Of a stretch of DNA of 64,000 bases, positions 56,401 to 64,000 are shown piece after piece. The notes under the pieces are model-generated. The model saw only the letters and a program-made list of their open reading frames with translations, searched no databases and had not been told where the DNA came from. The position numbers were made by a program, and so were the translations under genes. The stretch spans positions 1,364,001 through 1,428,000 of the forward strand of contig LR134390.1 of the NCBI GenBank assembly GCA_900637705.1. The letters run 5' to 3'. The DNA comes from Fusobacterium varium (lineage in GTDB: Bacteria; Fusobacteriota; Fusobacteriia; Fusobacteriales; Fusobacteriaceae). The stretch's first letter is position 1, and every line of letters starts with the position of its first letter.

Positions 56401-57081
56401 ATGAGATTAGATAAATTTTTAACAGAATGTGGATTGGGAAGCAGAAGGGAAGTAAAAGAAATTCTTAATACAGGAGAAATAACTGTAAATGGAATAATTG
56501 CCAATAATCCACAAATGAATATAAAAGAGAATTCAGATGAAATTTTTTATCAAGAGAGAAAGCTTGAATATAAAAAATTTAGATATTATATTTTGAATAA
56601 AAAAGCCGGGTATATAACTGCTGTAGAGGATAGCAGAGATCAGACAGTTATGGAACTCTTGCCTGATTGGGTAATAAAAAAGGATTTAGCTCCTGTGGGG
56701 AGATTGGATAAAGATACTGAAGGACTTCTTCTATTGACAAATGATGGAGCGTTAAATCATAAGCTTTTATCTCCTAAAAATCATGTAGAAAAAACTTACT
56801 ATGCAGAGCTTGAAAAAGATATTTCAGAAGATGAATTAGTAAAATTAAGAAATGGTGTAGATATAGGAGGATATATCACAATGCCAGCAAAAGCTGACAG
56901 AATAGATTCTGCTAAAATACATCTAACTATAAAAGAGGGAAAGTTTCATCAGGTAAAGAAAATGCTGGAAGCAGTTGGAAATAAAGTTATATTTTTAAAG
57001 AGAATATCGTTTGGAAAATTAAAATTAGATAATCTAGAACTTGGGGCAGTAAAAGAAGTAAATATAGAAGATATTATGTAA
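56401..57081 (+). CDS. RsuA-family pseudouridine synthase
   Basis: 226 residues. An S4 RNA-binding domain fills about 1-60 (RLDKFLTECGLGSRREVKEI). The catalytic motif GRLDKDTEGLLLLTNDG with the essential Asp lies near residue 100, and EGKFHQVKKMLEAVG matches the family. It isomerises a uridine in 16S (as RsuA) or 23S rRNA (as RluB/E/F); which one cannot be told here. Ribosome site GGAGG. Confidence 0.92.
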   Translation: MRLDKFLTECGLGSRREVKEILNTGEITVNGIIANNPQMNIKENSDEIFYQERKLEYKKFRYYILNKKAGYITAVEDSRDQTVMELLPDWVIKKDLAPVGRLDKDTEGLLLLTNDGALNHKLLSPKNHVEKTYYAELEKDISEDELVKLRNGVDIGGYITMPAKADRIDSAKIHLTIKEGKFHQVKKMLEAVGNKVIFLKRISFGKLKLDNLELGAVKEVNIEDIM

Positions 57082-57123
57082 TTTTCTTAATTTATTTAAT
57101 AGGACTTTATAAAAGAGGTAAAA

Positions 57124-58125
57124 ATGGATATAATAAAAAGAGAAGAAACAGGAGTAGCAGTCAGCAGGAGAAAAAAAAGAAATAAAGAAGAACGTAAAAG
57201 TATATTTGAGATATACCGTTCTCAAAAGACTCTTAAAGATTATATGTTCTACCTAAAAGACTTTCTTAATTTCGTATATGAGGGAGAAGAAGGTATAAGA
57301 GCAGATGAATTAATCGAGCTGATGAAAGATATAGAAAAACAAGATGTTGAAGACTATATCGGCTATCTTGTGGAAGAAAGAAAATTAAAAAAAACATCTA
57401 TAAATAAAATAATTTCTTCTTTAAAATCTCTATATAAAGAGATGGAAAAAAATGGTTATGAAAATCCATTCAAATATGTAGAACTTTTTAAAGTATCAAG
57501 AAATATAGATAATGTTCTTAAATTATCCTTTGAAGATATAAAAAAAATTATAGGACAATATAAAATAAATGGAGAAAAAGATTACAGAAATGTAAATATT
57601 TTATATACATTATTTTATACTGGAATGAGAAGCCAGGAATTAATCAATCTTAAATTCAAGCATATTCTAGAAAGAGAAGGAAGCTATTATATAAAATTAG
57701 AGGAAACTAAGAGTGGGCGTGAGCAATATAAATCTGTTCACAATATTCTTGTTCAAAGATTAAAAGAATATAAGGAATATCTTCAAGCTTTATATAATAT
57801 AGATGATGTTATGATAGAAGAACAGTATGTTTTCAGCAGCTCTGTTGAAAAAAATACTCAGCTTTCTTACAGAGCCCTTTATGACCTTGTACAAAATATG
57901 GGTAAATTAATAGGCAAGGATATCAGTCCACATAATGTGCGTCATGCTGTTGCTACAGAACTTTCTATTAATGGTGCAGATATTTTAGAAATAAGAGATT
58001 TTCTTGGTCATGCTGATACAAGAGTAACAGAAGTTTATATAAATGCTAAGTCAATTTTGGAAAAAAGAGTTTTAGAAAAACTTCCTGCCTTTTCTTCTTT
58101 AGAAGATATAGAGGAGAAAAAATAG
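57124..58125 (+). CDS. Tyrosine recombinase, XerC/D-like
   Basis: 333 residues with both domains: an N-terminal SAM-like core-binding domain (about 25-130) and a catalytic domain with Arg (YTGMRSQELI), Lys (EETKSGRE), His-x-x-Arg (SPHNVRHAVA), His (LGHADTRVT) and Tyr (TEVYINAK). Length and layout fit XerC/XerD or a fusobacterial integrase. It follows the pseudouridine synthase gene by 42 bases. Chromosome dimer resolution is likely but not proven. Confidence 0.85.
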   Translation: MDIIKREETGVAVSRRKKRNKEERKSIFEIYRSQKTLKDYMFYLKDFLNFVYEGEEGIRADELIELMKDIEKQDVEDYIGYLVEERKLKKTSINKIISSLKSLYKEMEKNGYENPFKYVELFKVSRNIDNVLKLSFEDIKKIIGQYKINGEKDYRNVNILYTLFYTGMRSQELINLKFKHILEREGSYYIKLEETKSGREQYKSVHNILVQRLKEYKEYLQALYNIDDVMIEEQYVFSSSVEKNTQLSYRALYDLVQNMGKLIGKDISPHNVRHAVATELSINGADILEIRDFLGHADTRVTEVYINAKSILEKRVLEKLPAFSSLEDIEEKK

Positions 58126-58298
58126 TCTTATAATTTTATTTAAGAAAAAAATATAAATTTTTAGTAAAAATTATCTGCAAAAAGATATTTATTGAAATAA
58201 TTTTAGATTTATCGCTATTCAAATTAGCAGCCTACCAAATATACATATTTTATAAAATTCAGGCTTATTTTATGTGATTAATTACAAAATAATTTATT

Positions 58299-58327
58299 AT
58301 TATTCAAATAAAAATTATTTGAATAAT
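58299..58327. repeat. 13-base perfect inverted repeat
   Basis: ATTATTCAAATAA (58299-58311) and TTATTTGAATAAT (58315-58327), 3 bases apart. Confidence 0.75.
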
Positions 58328-58330
58328 TTT

Positions 58331-58358
58331 ACCACATATAATTAACATTATATGTGGT
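58331..58358. repeat. 12-base perfect inverted repeat
   Basis: ACCACATATAAT (58331-58342), TAAC loop, ATTATATGTGGT (58347-58358). It follows the previous repeat by 3 bases. Confidence 0.8.
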
Positions 58359-58419
58359 TTAGTTATTTAAAGTAATAAATTAAAAATTATTTTAAATAAT
58401 TTTATGGGATTTTTATAAT

Positions 58420-58492
58420 AAAAAGAGATATCAGAAAATTTCTTATTGCTTCAGTAAAGAATTTTTATTTTTTAGCGATATCTCTTTTTTTA
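58420..58492. terminator. Terminator-like inverted repeat with T-run
   Basis: AAAAAGAGATATC (58420-58432) and GATATCTCTTTTT (58477-58489) with further T, around a 44-base loop. It is about 300 bases from the recombinase stop, so it may end a longer transcript. Confidence 0.6.
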
Positions 58493-58809
58493 TTTTTCCT
58501 ATTAAATATCTTTTTATATATTTTATAACTACTTATAAAAAAGTCCTATAGTTTTGTTTAAAAAAATACTATGTTTTTTCTCTTATTTAAATTTTTTATC
58601 AATTATTAAAAATATTTTTTGGAATTATAAATTTCTTTCTTATTTTTTTTAATAAAAATTATAGGTTTATTTTAAAGGCTATCTTAAAATAAAATTTTAA
58701 TCAAAATTTAGCTTTTTATTTTTTGATATTTATAAAAATTTCAATAAACAATTATGACAATTTATTCTTTTTTAATATTCCCTTCTCCATCTAAATAATT
58801 CAAAATATC

Positions 58810-59715
58810 TTATAATTCAATCTCGGTTTTAAAAACAACAGTTGCAGTTCCAGATACTTGAACTTTTACTGGTTCTCCGTTTTCTATACTGACATTCACA
58901 TTTATTTTTCCTTCTCTATCTATAGACATACCTTGTTTTGCAGAAAATTTTAAATTATCATCAAATTCAGCCAGCTTATATTTCACTATATATGCACCTA
59001 CTGGTCCATTGGCATTTCCAGTTACTGGATCTTCTTCTATTCCAATGGCTGGAGCAAACATTCTTCCTTTAATAAGTATATCTGCTTCATTGCTGTCAAA
59101 AGTAAAAACAAAATATCCATTGCAATTTATTTTTTCACTAAGGTTATTCAACTCTCTCATATCAGGTGTTAAATTGTGGAGTTGTTGATAATCCTTTATT
59201 CCAATCATAACTTTAGAATGCCCTGTTGAAACTATTTGTACAGGAGCTTCTGTTATTAAGTCATTGTTGTCTATACCCAAAGCAGAAACTAATCTCCCTA
59301 AATCATTTCCTTCGATAATATTTCCAAATTCTACTTTTCCTTGTGTCATAACTATATTGTAACTATTTCCTAACGGTTCTATTTCTACTGGAAGTATTCC
59401 TGCCCCAGTTTTCTGTCTGATACAAGTTTTTTCTTTTAAATTATTTTCTAATGCAATTACATAATGTGCTGCAATAGTAGCATGTCCACAAATAGGAACT
59501 TCTTTCAAAGGAGTAAAAAATCTTACATGAACATCATATTCTTGTGAATCAGATGAAAAAATAAAAGCTGTTTCAGAATTATTTAATTCTCTGGCTATTC
59601 TTTGCATATCTACTTCATTTAAACCATCAGCATTATATACTACTCCAGCTGGATTTCCCAAAAATTTCTTATCTGAAAAAGAATCAATTTGATAAACTTT
59701 ATAAGCTTTTTTCAT
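58810..59715 (-). CDS. PhzF family isomerase-like protein
   Basis: 301 residues. The family start (VYQIDSFSDKKFLGNPAGVV), ELNNSETAFIF with the catalytic Glu, FTPLKEVPICGHATIAA, and EEDPVTGNANGPVGAYIV are all present. These are the motifs of the PhzF/YddE fold of epimerase-like isomerases. No phenazine genes are nearby, so it is a generic member with unknown substrate. Ribosome site AGGAGGAAG. Confidence 0.9.
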   Translation of the reverse strand: MKKAYKVYQIDSFSDKKFLGNPAGVVYNADGLNEVDMQRIARELNNSETAFIFSSDSQEYDVHVRFFTPLKEVPICGHATIAAHYVIALENNLKEKTCIRQKTGAGILPVEIEPLGNSYNIVMTQGKVEFGNIIEGNDLGRLVSALGIDNNDLITEAPVQIVSTGHSKVMIGIKDYQQLHNLTPDMRELNNLSEKINCNGYFVFTFDSNEADILIKGRMFAPAIGIEEDPVTGNANGPVGAYIVKYKLAEFDDNLKFSAKQGMSIDREGKINVNVSIENGEPVKVQVSGTATVVFKTEIEL

Positions 59716-59867
59716 ACTTCCTCCTATTTTCCTTTATGTTTCTGATAACTTAATTTTATGTATTTGCTAAATTTTATTATATCCTCCCTAAAGTTACTAC
59801 TGACTTGTTAAAGCTAGTTTTCATTTTAGATTACTTATTTAATTAAATTATAACATTTTAGTTCAAA

Positions 59868-59897
59868 AAATAAAAGAAGAGGATAATATCCTCTTCT
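59868..59897 (-). terminator. Terminator of the encapsulin operon
   Basis: AGAAGAGGAT (59875-59884) pairs with ATCCTCTTCT (59888-59897). On the - strand the stem is followed by a T-rich run (59868-59874), 11 bases after the shell gene stop at 59908. Confidence 0.85.
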
Positions 59898-59907
59898 AAG
59901 TAAGTAA

Positions 59908-60693
59908 TTATTTAAATAAAACTATCAATGCAGGATCTAAAACTCTAAATGTAAAGCTCTCAGTTACAAATAATTCCACAACACTTTCATTATGGTTTTG
60001 ATATCCTAAAGCAAAATCTTCTCCAATGATTAATTCGATATTTTCATCGTCATATGGAAGAAGAATTGCTCCATCTATTGATTTGCTTACTATAATCTTT
60101 TGTCCTAATATCTTTTCCAATTTTTCAGGAAGTGAATATTCTTTTACAACAGTATTTAAATAATACCATTTTTCATTGCTGACTACCAATACATAAGGTT
60201 TTTTAGCAAAAGCTGCATCTAATTTTAAAACACCATCAAATATAGCTTTCAATGTTTCATCAGCTGTTTTTCCAAAATCTAAAGCCTCATAGCTACTTGA
60301 TTTATAGATTCCGTCTACTTGTCCATCTTCAAGTCCTTTGAATATTGCTTCCTCTTCAAATTTAGCAGCTTTTCTTACTCCATCATCTAAAGAAGTATAA
60401 TCAACATCCTTTGCTCCTCTCTCGATATTGTCCAATTCCCATCTGCTTAAAGGGAAGCAAATTCTTGATTCAATTAATGGTTGTACTTTATATACTCCAT
60501 ATTTTATATCATCTTTAGTTTTTACATCCATTCTTCCAGTAGTTACAGATGTTACATCTCTTCCTAGTGGTCCTGTTACTCTGATAAATTTTCTAGCTGA
60601 TAATTCTTTCGATAATACTGCTGCTGCTCTTTCTTCTATTTCTTTCCACCCATTAGCTGTAATAGGTGCTAATTCTCTTTTTAAAAAATCCAT
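59908..60693 (-). CDS. Encapsulin shell protein (family 1)
   Basis: 261 residues, the usual length of T=1 encapsulins with the HK97 phage capsid fold. FLKRELAPITANGWKEIEERA at the N-terminus, RKFIRVTGPLG, FPLSRWELDNIERGAKDVD, and the C-terminal LDPALIVLF match the family. It should self-assemble into a protein shell of about 24 nm. It lies 16 bases after its cargo gene, with its own ribosome site (AGGAGG). The hydrophobic pocket that binds the targeting peptide is formed by the N-terminal region. Confidence 0.95.
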   Translation of the reverse strand: MDFLKRELAPITANGWKEIEERAAAVLSKELSARKFIRVTGPLGRDVTSVTTGRMDVKTKDDIKYGVYKVQPLIESRICFPLSRWELDNIERGAKDVDYTSLDDGVRKAAKFEEEAIFKGLEDGQVDGIYKSSSYEALDFGKTADETLKAIFDGVLKLDAAFAKKPYVLVVSNEKWYYLNTVVKEYSLPEKLEKILGQKIIVSKSIDGAILLPYDDENIELIIGEDFALGYQNHNESVVELFVTESFTFRVLDPALIVLFK

Positions 60694-60709
60694 ATATATT
60701 ACCTCCTAA

Positions 60710-61069
60710 TTATTTTAAATTTCCTATTTTTAATGAAGAAGATGATTGTGCTCCACCTTCAGAAGTTGCCTGTGCTTCAATATCTTCTAATGATCCTTCT
60801 GTAAATAGATAATCTTTTAGCTCGTGATCAAATTCAGGAATTGTTCTTCTTAACCATTCAATTATCATAGCAGCATGCTCAATTTCTTCATTTCTGTTAT
60901 GTATCATAAGCTTTCTTAATTCTTCATCAGTGGCAAGTTCAGCCCTCTGATTATATACATCTACTGCATCTAATTCTTCTCTAAGACTTTCAATTGCTCT
61001 AGTTATATCTTTCGTATTGTTACTTAATGATTTCATACTTTCTTGCATTGCTTTCATAGCTTCTACCAT
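60710..61069 (-). CDS. Encapsulated ferritin-like protein (cargo of the encapsulin)
   Basis: 119 residues. The EncFtn core has EELDAVDVYNQRAELA and NRNEEIEHAAMIIEWLRR, with ExxH and Glu ligands of the ferroxidase site. A flexible Ser/Gly/Gln-rich linker leads to the C-terminal targeting peptide SSLKIGNLK, close to the usual SLxIGSLxxG. The protein oxidises Fe(II) and feeds it into the encapsulin shell for storage. Start at ATG 61069 behind GGAGG; the in-frame TTG at 61084 is the ribosome-site region. Two-gene operon with the shell. Confidence 0.95.
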   Translation of the reverse strand: MVEAMKAMQESMKSLSNNTKDITRAIESLREELDAVDVYNQRAELATDEELRKLMIHNRNEEIEHAAMIIEWLRRTIPEFDHELKDYLFTEGSLEDIEAQATSEGGAQSSSSLKIGNLK

Positions 61070-61252
61070 AATTCTTACCTCCAATTTATATTACATTACT
61101 ACTAAACTCTTATATTATATTATTCTATGGTCTAAATAGAATTCCTTTAAAAAAAATAAAAAAAATGAACTTAAATTTTTATAATAAGTCCATTTTCTCA
61201 ATTAAAAATTATTTTTATAAGTCATTAATTTTTGCTATAAACCTCTATAAAG

Positions 61253-62077
61253 CTATTTAGCATTATATAAGTCAGCCAATAATTTATCTGTGTCTAAATT
61301 ATTTTTTTCTATATCTTTAAAATATCTATAAGTTCCTACTTTTAATTCTGCACAAGCTGCTTCATCAGAAACTATTATTCCACATCTATGTAATTGTAAA
61401 GCAGAAATAGTCCACATATGATTTACTCCTTCTTCCACTCCATAGTGAAGTGCTCTTGCTTTATTAAGTCCAGTTACCATAATAAGAACTTCTTTTGCAT
61501 CAAGTATTGTTCCAACTCCTACAGTTAATGCTAATTTAGGAACTGCATTTATATCTCCTCCAAAAAATCTGGCATTAGCAACTATTGTATCCATTGTAAG
61601 TTCTTTATCTCTAGTTCTTGAAGTAAGAGATGATCCAGGTTCATTAAAAGCTATATGTCCATCTGGTCCTATCCCTCCTAAAAATAGATGAATTCCACCA
61701 TATGATTTTATTTTATCTTCATATCTTTGACATTCTTTTTCATAATCTTCAGCCATTCCATTAAGTATATTTATATTCTCTTTTTTTATGTCTATATGGT
61801 TAAAGAAATTAGTAAACATGTAGTAATGATAACTTTGATCATTATCTGGAGTAAGTCCTACATATTCGTCCATATTAAAAGTGACTACATTTTCAAAAGA
61901 AACAATTCCATCTTTATTTAATTGAATAAGTCTTTTATACATTTCTAATGGTGTTCCACCAGTTGGAAGTCCTAAAACAAAAGGTTTTTCTTTTGTAGGT
62001 TTAAACTCATTAATTTTTTTTGCTACATATACTGCAGCCCAATCTCCAACTTTTTTGTCTGTGATGATAACTCTCAT
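61253..62077 (-). CDS. nagB: Glucosamine-6-phosphate deaminase
   Basis: 274 residues, the usual length. [24 protein letters not shown] with the catalytic Asp, [18 protein letters not shown] and the Glu of [15 protein letters not shown] are all family motifs. It converts glucosamine-6-phosphate to fructose-6-phosphate and ammonia. ATG 62077 has GGAGGG upstream; the ORF's earlier ATG at 62089 overlaps that site. The RpiR regulator gene precedes it by 39 bases, suggesting amino-sugar control. Confidence 0.95.
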   Translation of the reverse strand: MRVIITDKKVGDWAAVYVAKKINEFKPTKEKPFVLGLPTGGTPLEMYKRLIQLNKDGIVSFENVVTFNMDEYVGLTPDNDQSYHYYMFTNFFNHIDIKKENINILNGMAEDYEKECQRYEDKIKSYGGIHLFLGGIGPDGHIAFNEPGSSLTSRTRDKELTMDTIVANARFFGGDINAVPKLALTVGVGTILDAKEVLIMVTGLNKARALHYGVEEGVNHMWTISALQLHRCGIIVSDEAACAELKVGTYRYFKDIEKNNLDTDKLLADLYNAK

Positions 62078-62116
62078 AATACCCTCCATATGTTCTTATT
62101 TAAAAAAATTTATTAA

Positions 62117-62971
62117 TTAGCTTAACTTAAACCCTTTTACAAGTTCAATTGCATTGAAAATATAATCTTGTAAATCTTCATTTTCCAACATAAGCTTTAT
62201 GTATATCATATCTACCACTGTCAACTGAGATATTCTTGGAGATAAAGCTGTTGCTCTGAAATCACTTTTCATTTCCACTGTACTTAATTTTATATCTCCC
62301 AATTCTCTTATAGGACTTTGAACTACACTTGTTAATGTGATTATTTTTATTTTTTTATTCTTTGCAGCTTTTGCAAGGTTAAATACTTCTAAAGTTTTTC
62401 CACTGTGAGATATTACAAAAAGTACATCATTTTCATTCATTGTAGCCAGACAACTCAACTGCATATGAGTATCAGCTTCAAATAAAGTTTCTTTTCCTAA
62501 TTCCAATAATTTAAAGTGAAAATCTTTAGCTACTATACCTGAAAACCCTACTCCTGCAAGCATAATTTTTCTAGCATCAGATATTGCTTTTACAGCCTTT
62601 TCCAACTCTTTAAAATCAGTTATTTCATAAGTGTTATTTACAGCCATTGTATTTTCAGTGGCCACTTTTTTCCCAATTATTTCAAAAGTATCTGTAGGTT
62701 TGATTTCTTCATGCATTATATTCACATGTGATTCAGCTTTTCTATTTCCGATATCTTGACTAAGTGAAAGCTTAAAGTCTGGAAACCCTTTGAATCCAAG
62801 TTTTTTTGAAAACCTTACAATAGAAGCCTGACTTGTTTCACAGTTATTTGCAATCTCATAAGTATTGAGATTTTTTATCCTTTCAGGATCAGCTAATATA
62901 TATTCAGCTATTTTCTTTTCAATAGATGTAAGCTCATTTTTCATAGCATTTAATTTGATAATCACTCCCAT
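62117..62971 (-). CDS. RpiR/MurR family transcriptional regulator
   Basis: 284 residues: N-terminal helix-turn-helix (ANNCETSQASIVRFSKKLGFKG) and a C-terminal SIS sugar-phosphate domain (MLAGVGFSGIVAKDF, FVISHSGKTLEVFNLAK). It senses a phosphosugar. Its place directly upstream of nagB suggests N-acetylglucosamine, N-acetylmuramic or sialic-acid sensing, inferred from context. Confidence 0.9.
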   Translation of the reverse strand: MGVIIKLNAMKNELTSIEKKIAEYILADPERIKNLNTYEIANNCETSQASIVRFSKKLGFKGFPDFKLSLSQDIGNRKAESHVNIMHEEIKPTDTFEIIGKKVATENTMAVNNTYEITDFKELEKAVKAISDARKIMLAGVGFSGIVAKDFHFKLLELGKETLFEADTHMQLSCLATMNENDVLFVISHSGKTLEVFNLAKAAKNKKIKIITLTSVVQSPIRELGDIKLSTVEMKSDFRATALSPRISQLTVVDMIYIKLMLENEDLQDYIFNAIELVKGFKLS

Positions 62972-62986
62972 TTTAAAACGCCCCCT

Positions 62987-63903
62987 TTAAATTTCAGTTC
63001 CCCCTTGATATATATTTTCCATTTTCATTTCTTTTTCAATACTGTTTAAAACATCTCTTTTATTAAGACTCCACAGTGGTGCGATTAATGTATCTCTATT
63101 TCCGTCCCCTGTCAGTCTATGTATAACTATATTATACGATATATTTTGCAATATTTTAACTACTTTTTTCACATATTCATCTTTTTTTGTATTTTTAATT
63201 CATTTTTTTTATATAAGGTTTCAAGCTTGGTATTTTTAATAATATGAAGTAAGTGAATTTTTATTCCCCATGTTCCACATTTTTCTGAAAATAGAGCTGT
63301 ATCTAAAGAATCATTTTCCTTTTCTCCTGGAAGACCTATAATTATATGAGTAACAAATTTTATATTTCTACTTTTCAGTTTTTCAGCTGCTTCTTCATAA
63401 GTTTTCAAAGAGTATTGTCTATTGATAATTTTTGCAACTTCTTCATTTATAGTTTGCAGCCCCAGTTCTACCCATAAAAAATATTTGTTATTTATTTCAC
63501 TCAATAATTCTATTATATTTTCCCCAAGACAATCTGGTCTGGTAGCAATAGCCAACCCTATAACTCTAGGGTGGGAAAGAGCTTCATAATATATTTTTCT
63601 TAGATAATCTATATCAGCATATGTATTTGTAAAATTTTGAAAATATGCTATAACTTTCCCTGAAGGAAATTTATTTTCAATAAGTTTCAGTTGTTCCTCT
63701 ATCTGCTCATCAATAGATAATCTCCTACTTCCAGCAAAATCTCCACTACCACTTTCACTACAGAAAATGCAACCTTTAGTACTTAGAGTTCCATCTCTAT
63801 TTGGACAAGTAAATCCCCCATCTAATGATACCTTATATATTTTTTCTCCAAAAGTATTTTTAAAATAATTATCTAATGAATTATACCGTTTTTTATTATT
63901 CAT
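62987..63903 (-). CDS. yhcC: Radical SAM protein, YhcC family (frameshifted)
   Basis: The N-terminal frame (63169-63903) has the radical SAM cluster motif (FTCPNRDG, then GCIFC), GLQTIN and THIIIGLPGE, all typical of the YhcC/TIGR01212 family. It ends abruptly after 244 residues. The other frame (62987-63172) carries the family's C-terminus (NIVIHRLTGDG, LIAPLWSLNK). One extra base in the run of seven T at 63182-63188 (A on the coding strand) joins them into a normal 305-residue protein. The gene starts at ATG 63903. The function is uncharacterised; the family is widespread in bacteria. Confidence 0.85.
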
Positions 63904-64000
63904 TATTATTCCTTTCTAAAATTGAAACTTCTTTATTACATTGTAATAAATTTTCAAGGAAAAAGAAACATTATATTTTAAATAAATTTAAGAAAAAATT

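Larger units (their letters stand above)
58126..58809. other. 680-base AT-rich intergenic region with strong inverted repeats
   Basis: No gene seen on either strand. It holds three clear inverted repeats listed separately. The rest is A/T homopolymer-rich and unremarkable. Confidence 0.6.

Noticed and set aside
58126-58809. A replication origin or terminus
   Set aside because: No DnaA-box cluster and no dif-like 28-base site could be recognised.
1-64000. Integrated prophage as explanation of the injection-system block
   Set aside because: No terminase, portal, capsid, lysis or replication genes are present; the HK97-fold gene at 59908 is an encapsulin with its cargo gene and is far away.

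Overview
The window looks like a chromosomal segment of an anaerobic, very AT-rich, diderm bacterium, most likely a Fusobacterium. This is inferred from composition, from the fusobacterial-type autotransporters with YNYG passenger repeats, and from the mix of outer-membrane barrels with clostridial-type metabolic genes. No rRNA, tRNA or CRISPR array was recognised.

Positions 1-3181 hold the 3' part of an autotransporter adhesin gene and two short HU-like genes that end at a terminator. After a 600-base non-coding gap with a good sigma70-type promoter (3693-3722), a block of about 27 kb (3783-30770), all on the + strand, encodes what I read as a contractile-injection (T6SS-like) system of an unusual kind. 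Its parts are a large sheath-like protein, a tube (Hcp-like) protein, a J-domain protein, two FHA proteins, two PP2C-like membrane proteins with TPR-like tails, a Ser/Thr kinase, an Hsp70-like ATPase fused to an extra N-terminal domain, a giant effector-like protein ending in a DUF4280/PAAR-like domain, a VgrG-like spike, and several unrecognised proteins. Kinase, PP2C and FHA together suggest phosphorylation control of assembly; Hsp70 with DnaJ suggests a chaperone-driven step. I recognised no TssJLM membrane complex, ClpV, TssE, TssF, TssG or TssK by sequence.

Positions 30873-34779 hold a tandem array of variable lipoprotein genes. Each is followed by a short stub matching the first residues of the giant effector, and the array ends in a remnant of an effector C-terminal region. 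I interpret it as an orphan immunity array.

Many genes of the block are broken into pieces as sequenced. Almost every break is repaired by adding one A to an A-run. The same happens in a housekeeping gene (yhcC-like, 62987-63903). I therefore suspect systematic single-base deletions in the assembly rather than decay, and I give reconstructed spans.

The right half (34920-63903) is ordinary chromosome: EutH-like transporter, Fic protein, outer-membrane proteins, RlpA, a cyclohexadienyl-dehydratase-like binding protein, two peptidase/amidohydrolase genes, two tyrosine recombinases, HU, an FAD protein, alcohol dehydrogenase, Bax-inhibitor-like protein, GNAT, ROK regulator, endonuclease IV, nitroreductase, DinB-like protein, pseudouridine synthase and PhzF. 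It also holds a two-gene encapsulin nanocompartment (shell 59908-60693, ferritin-like cargo 60710-61069), nagB, an RpiR regulator and a radical-SAM protein.
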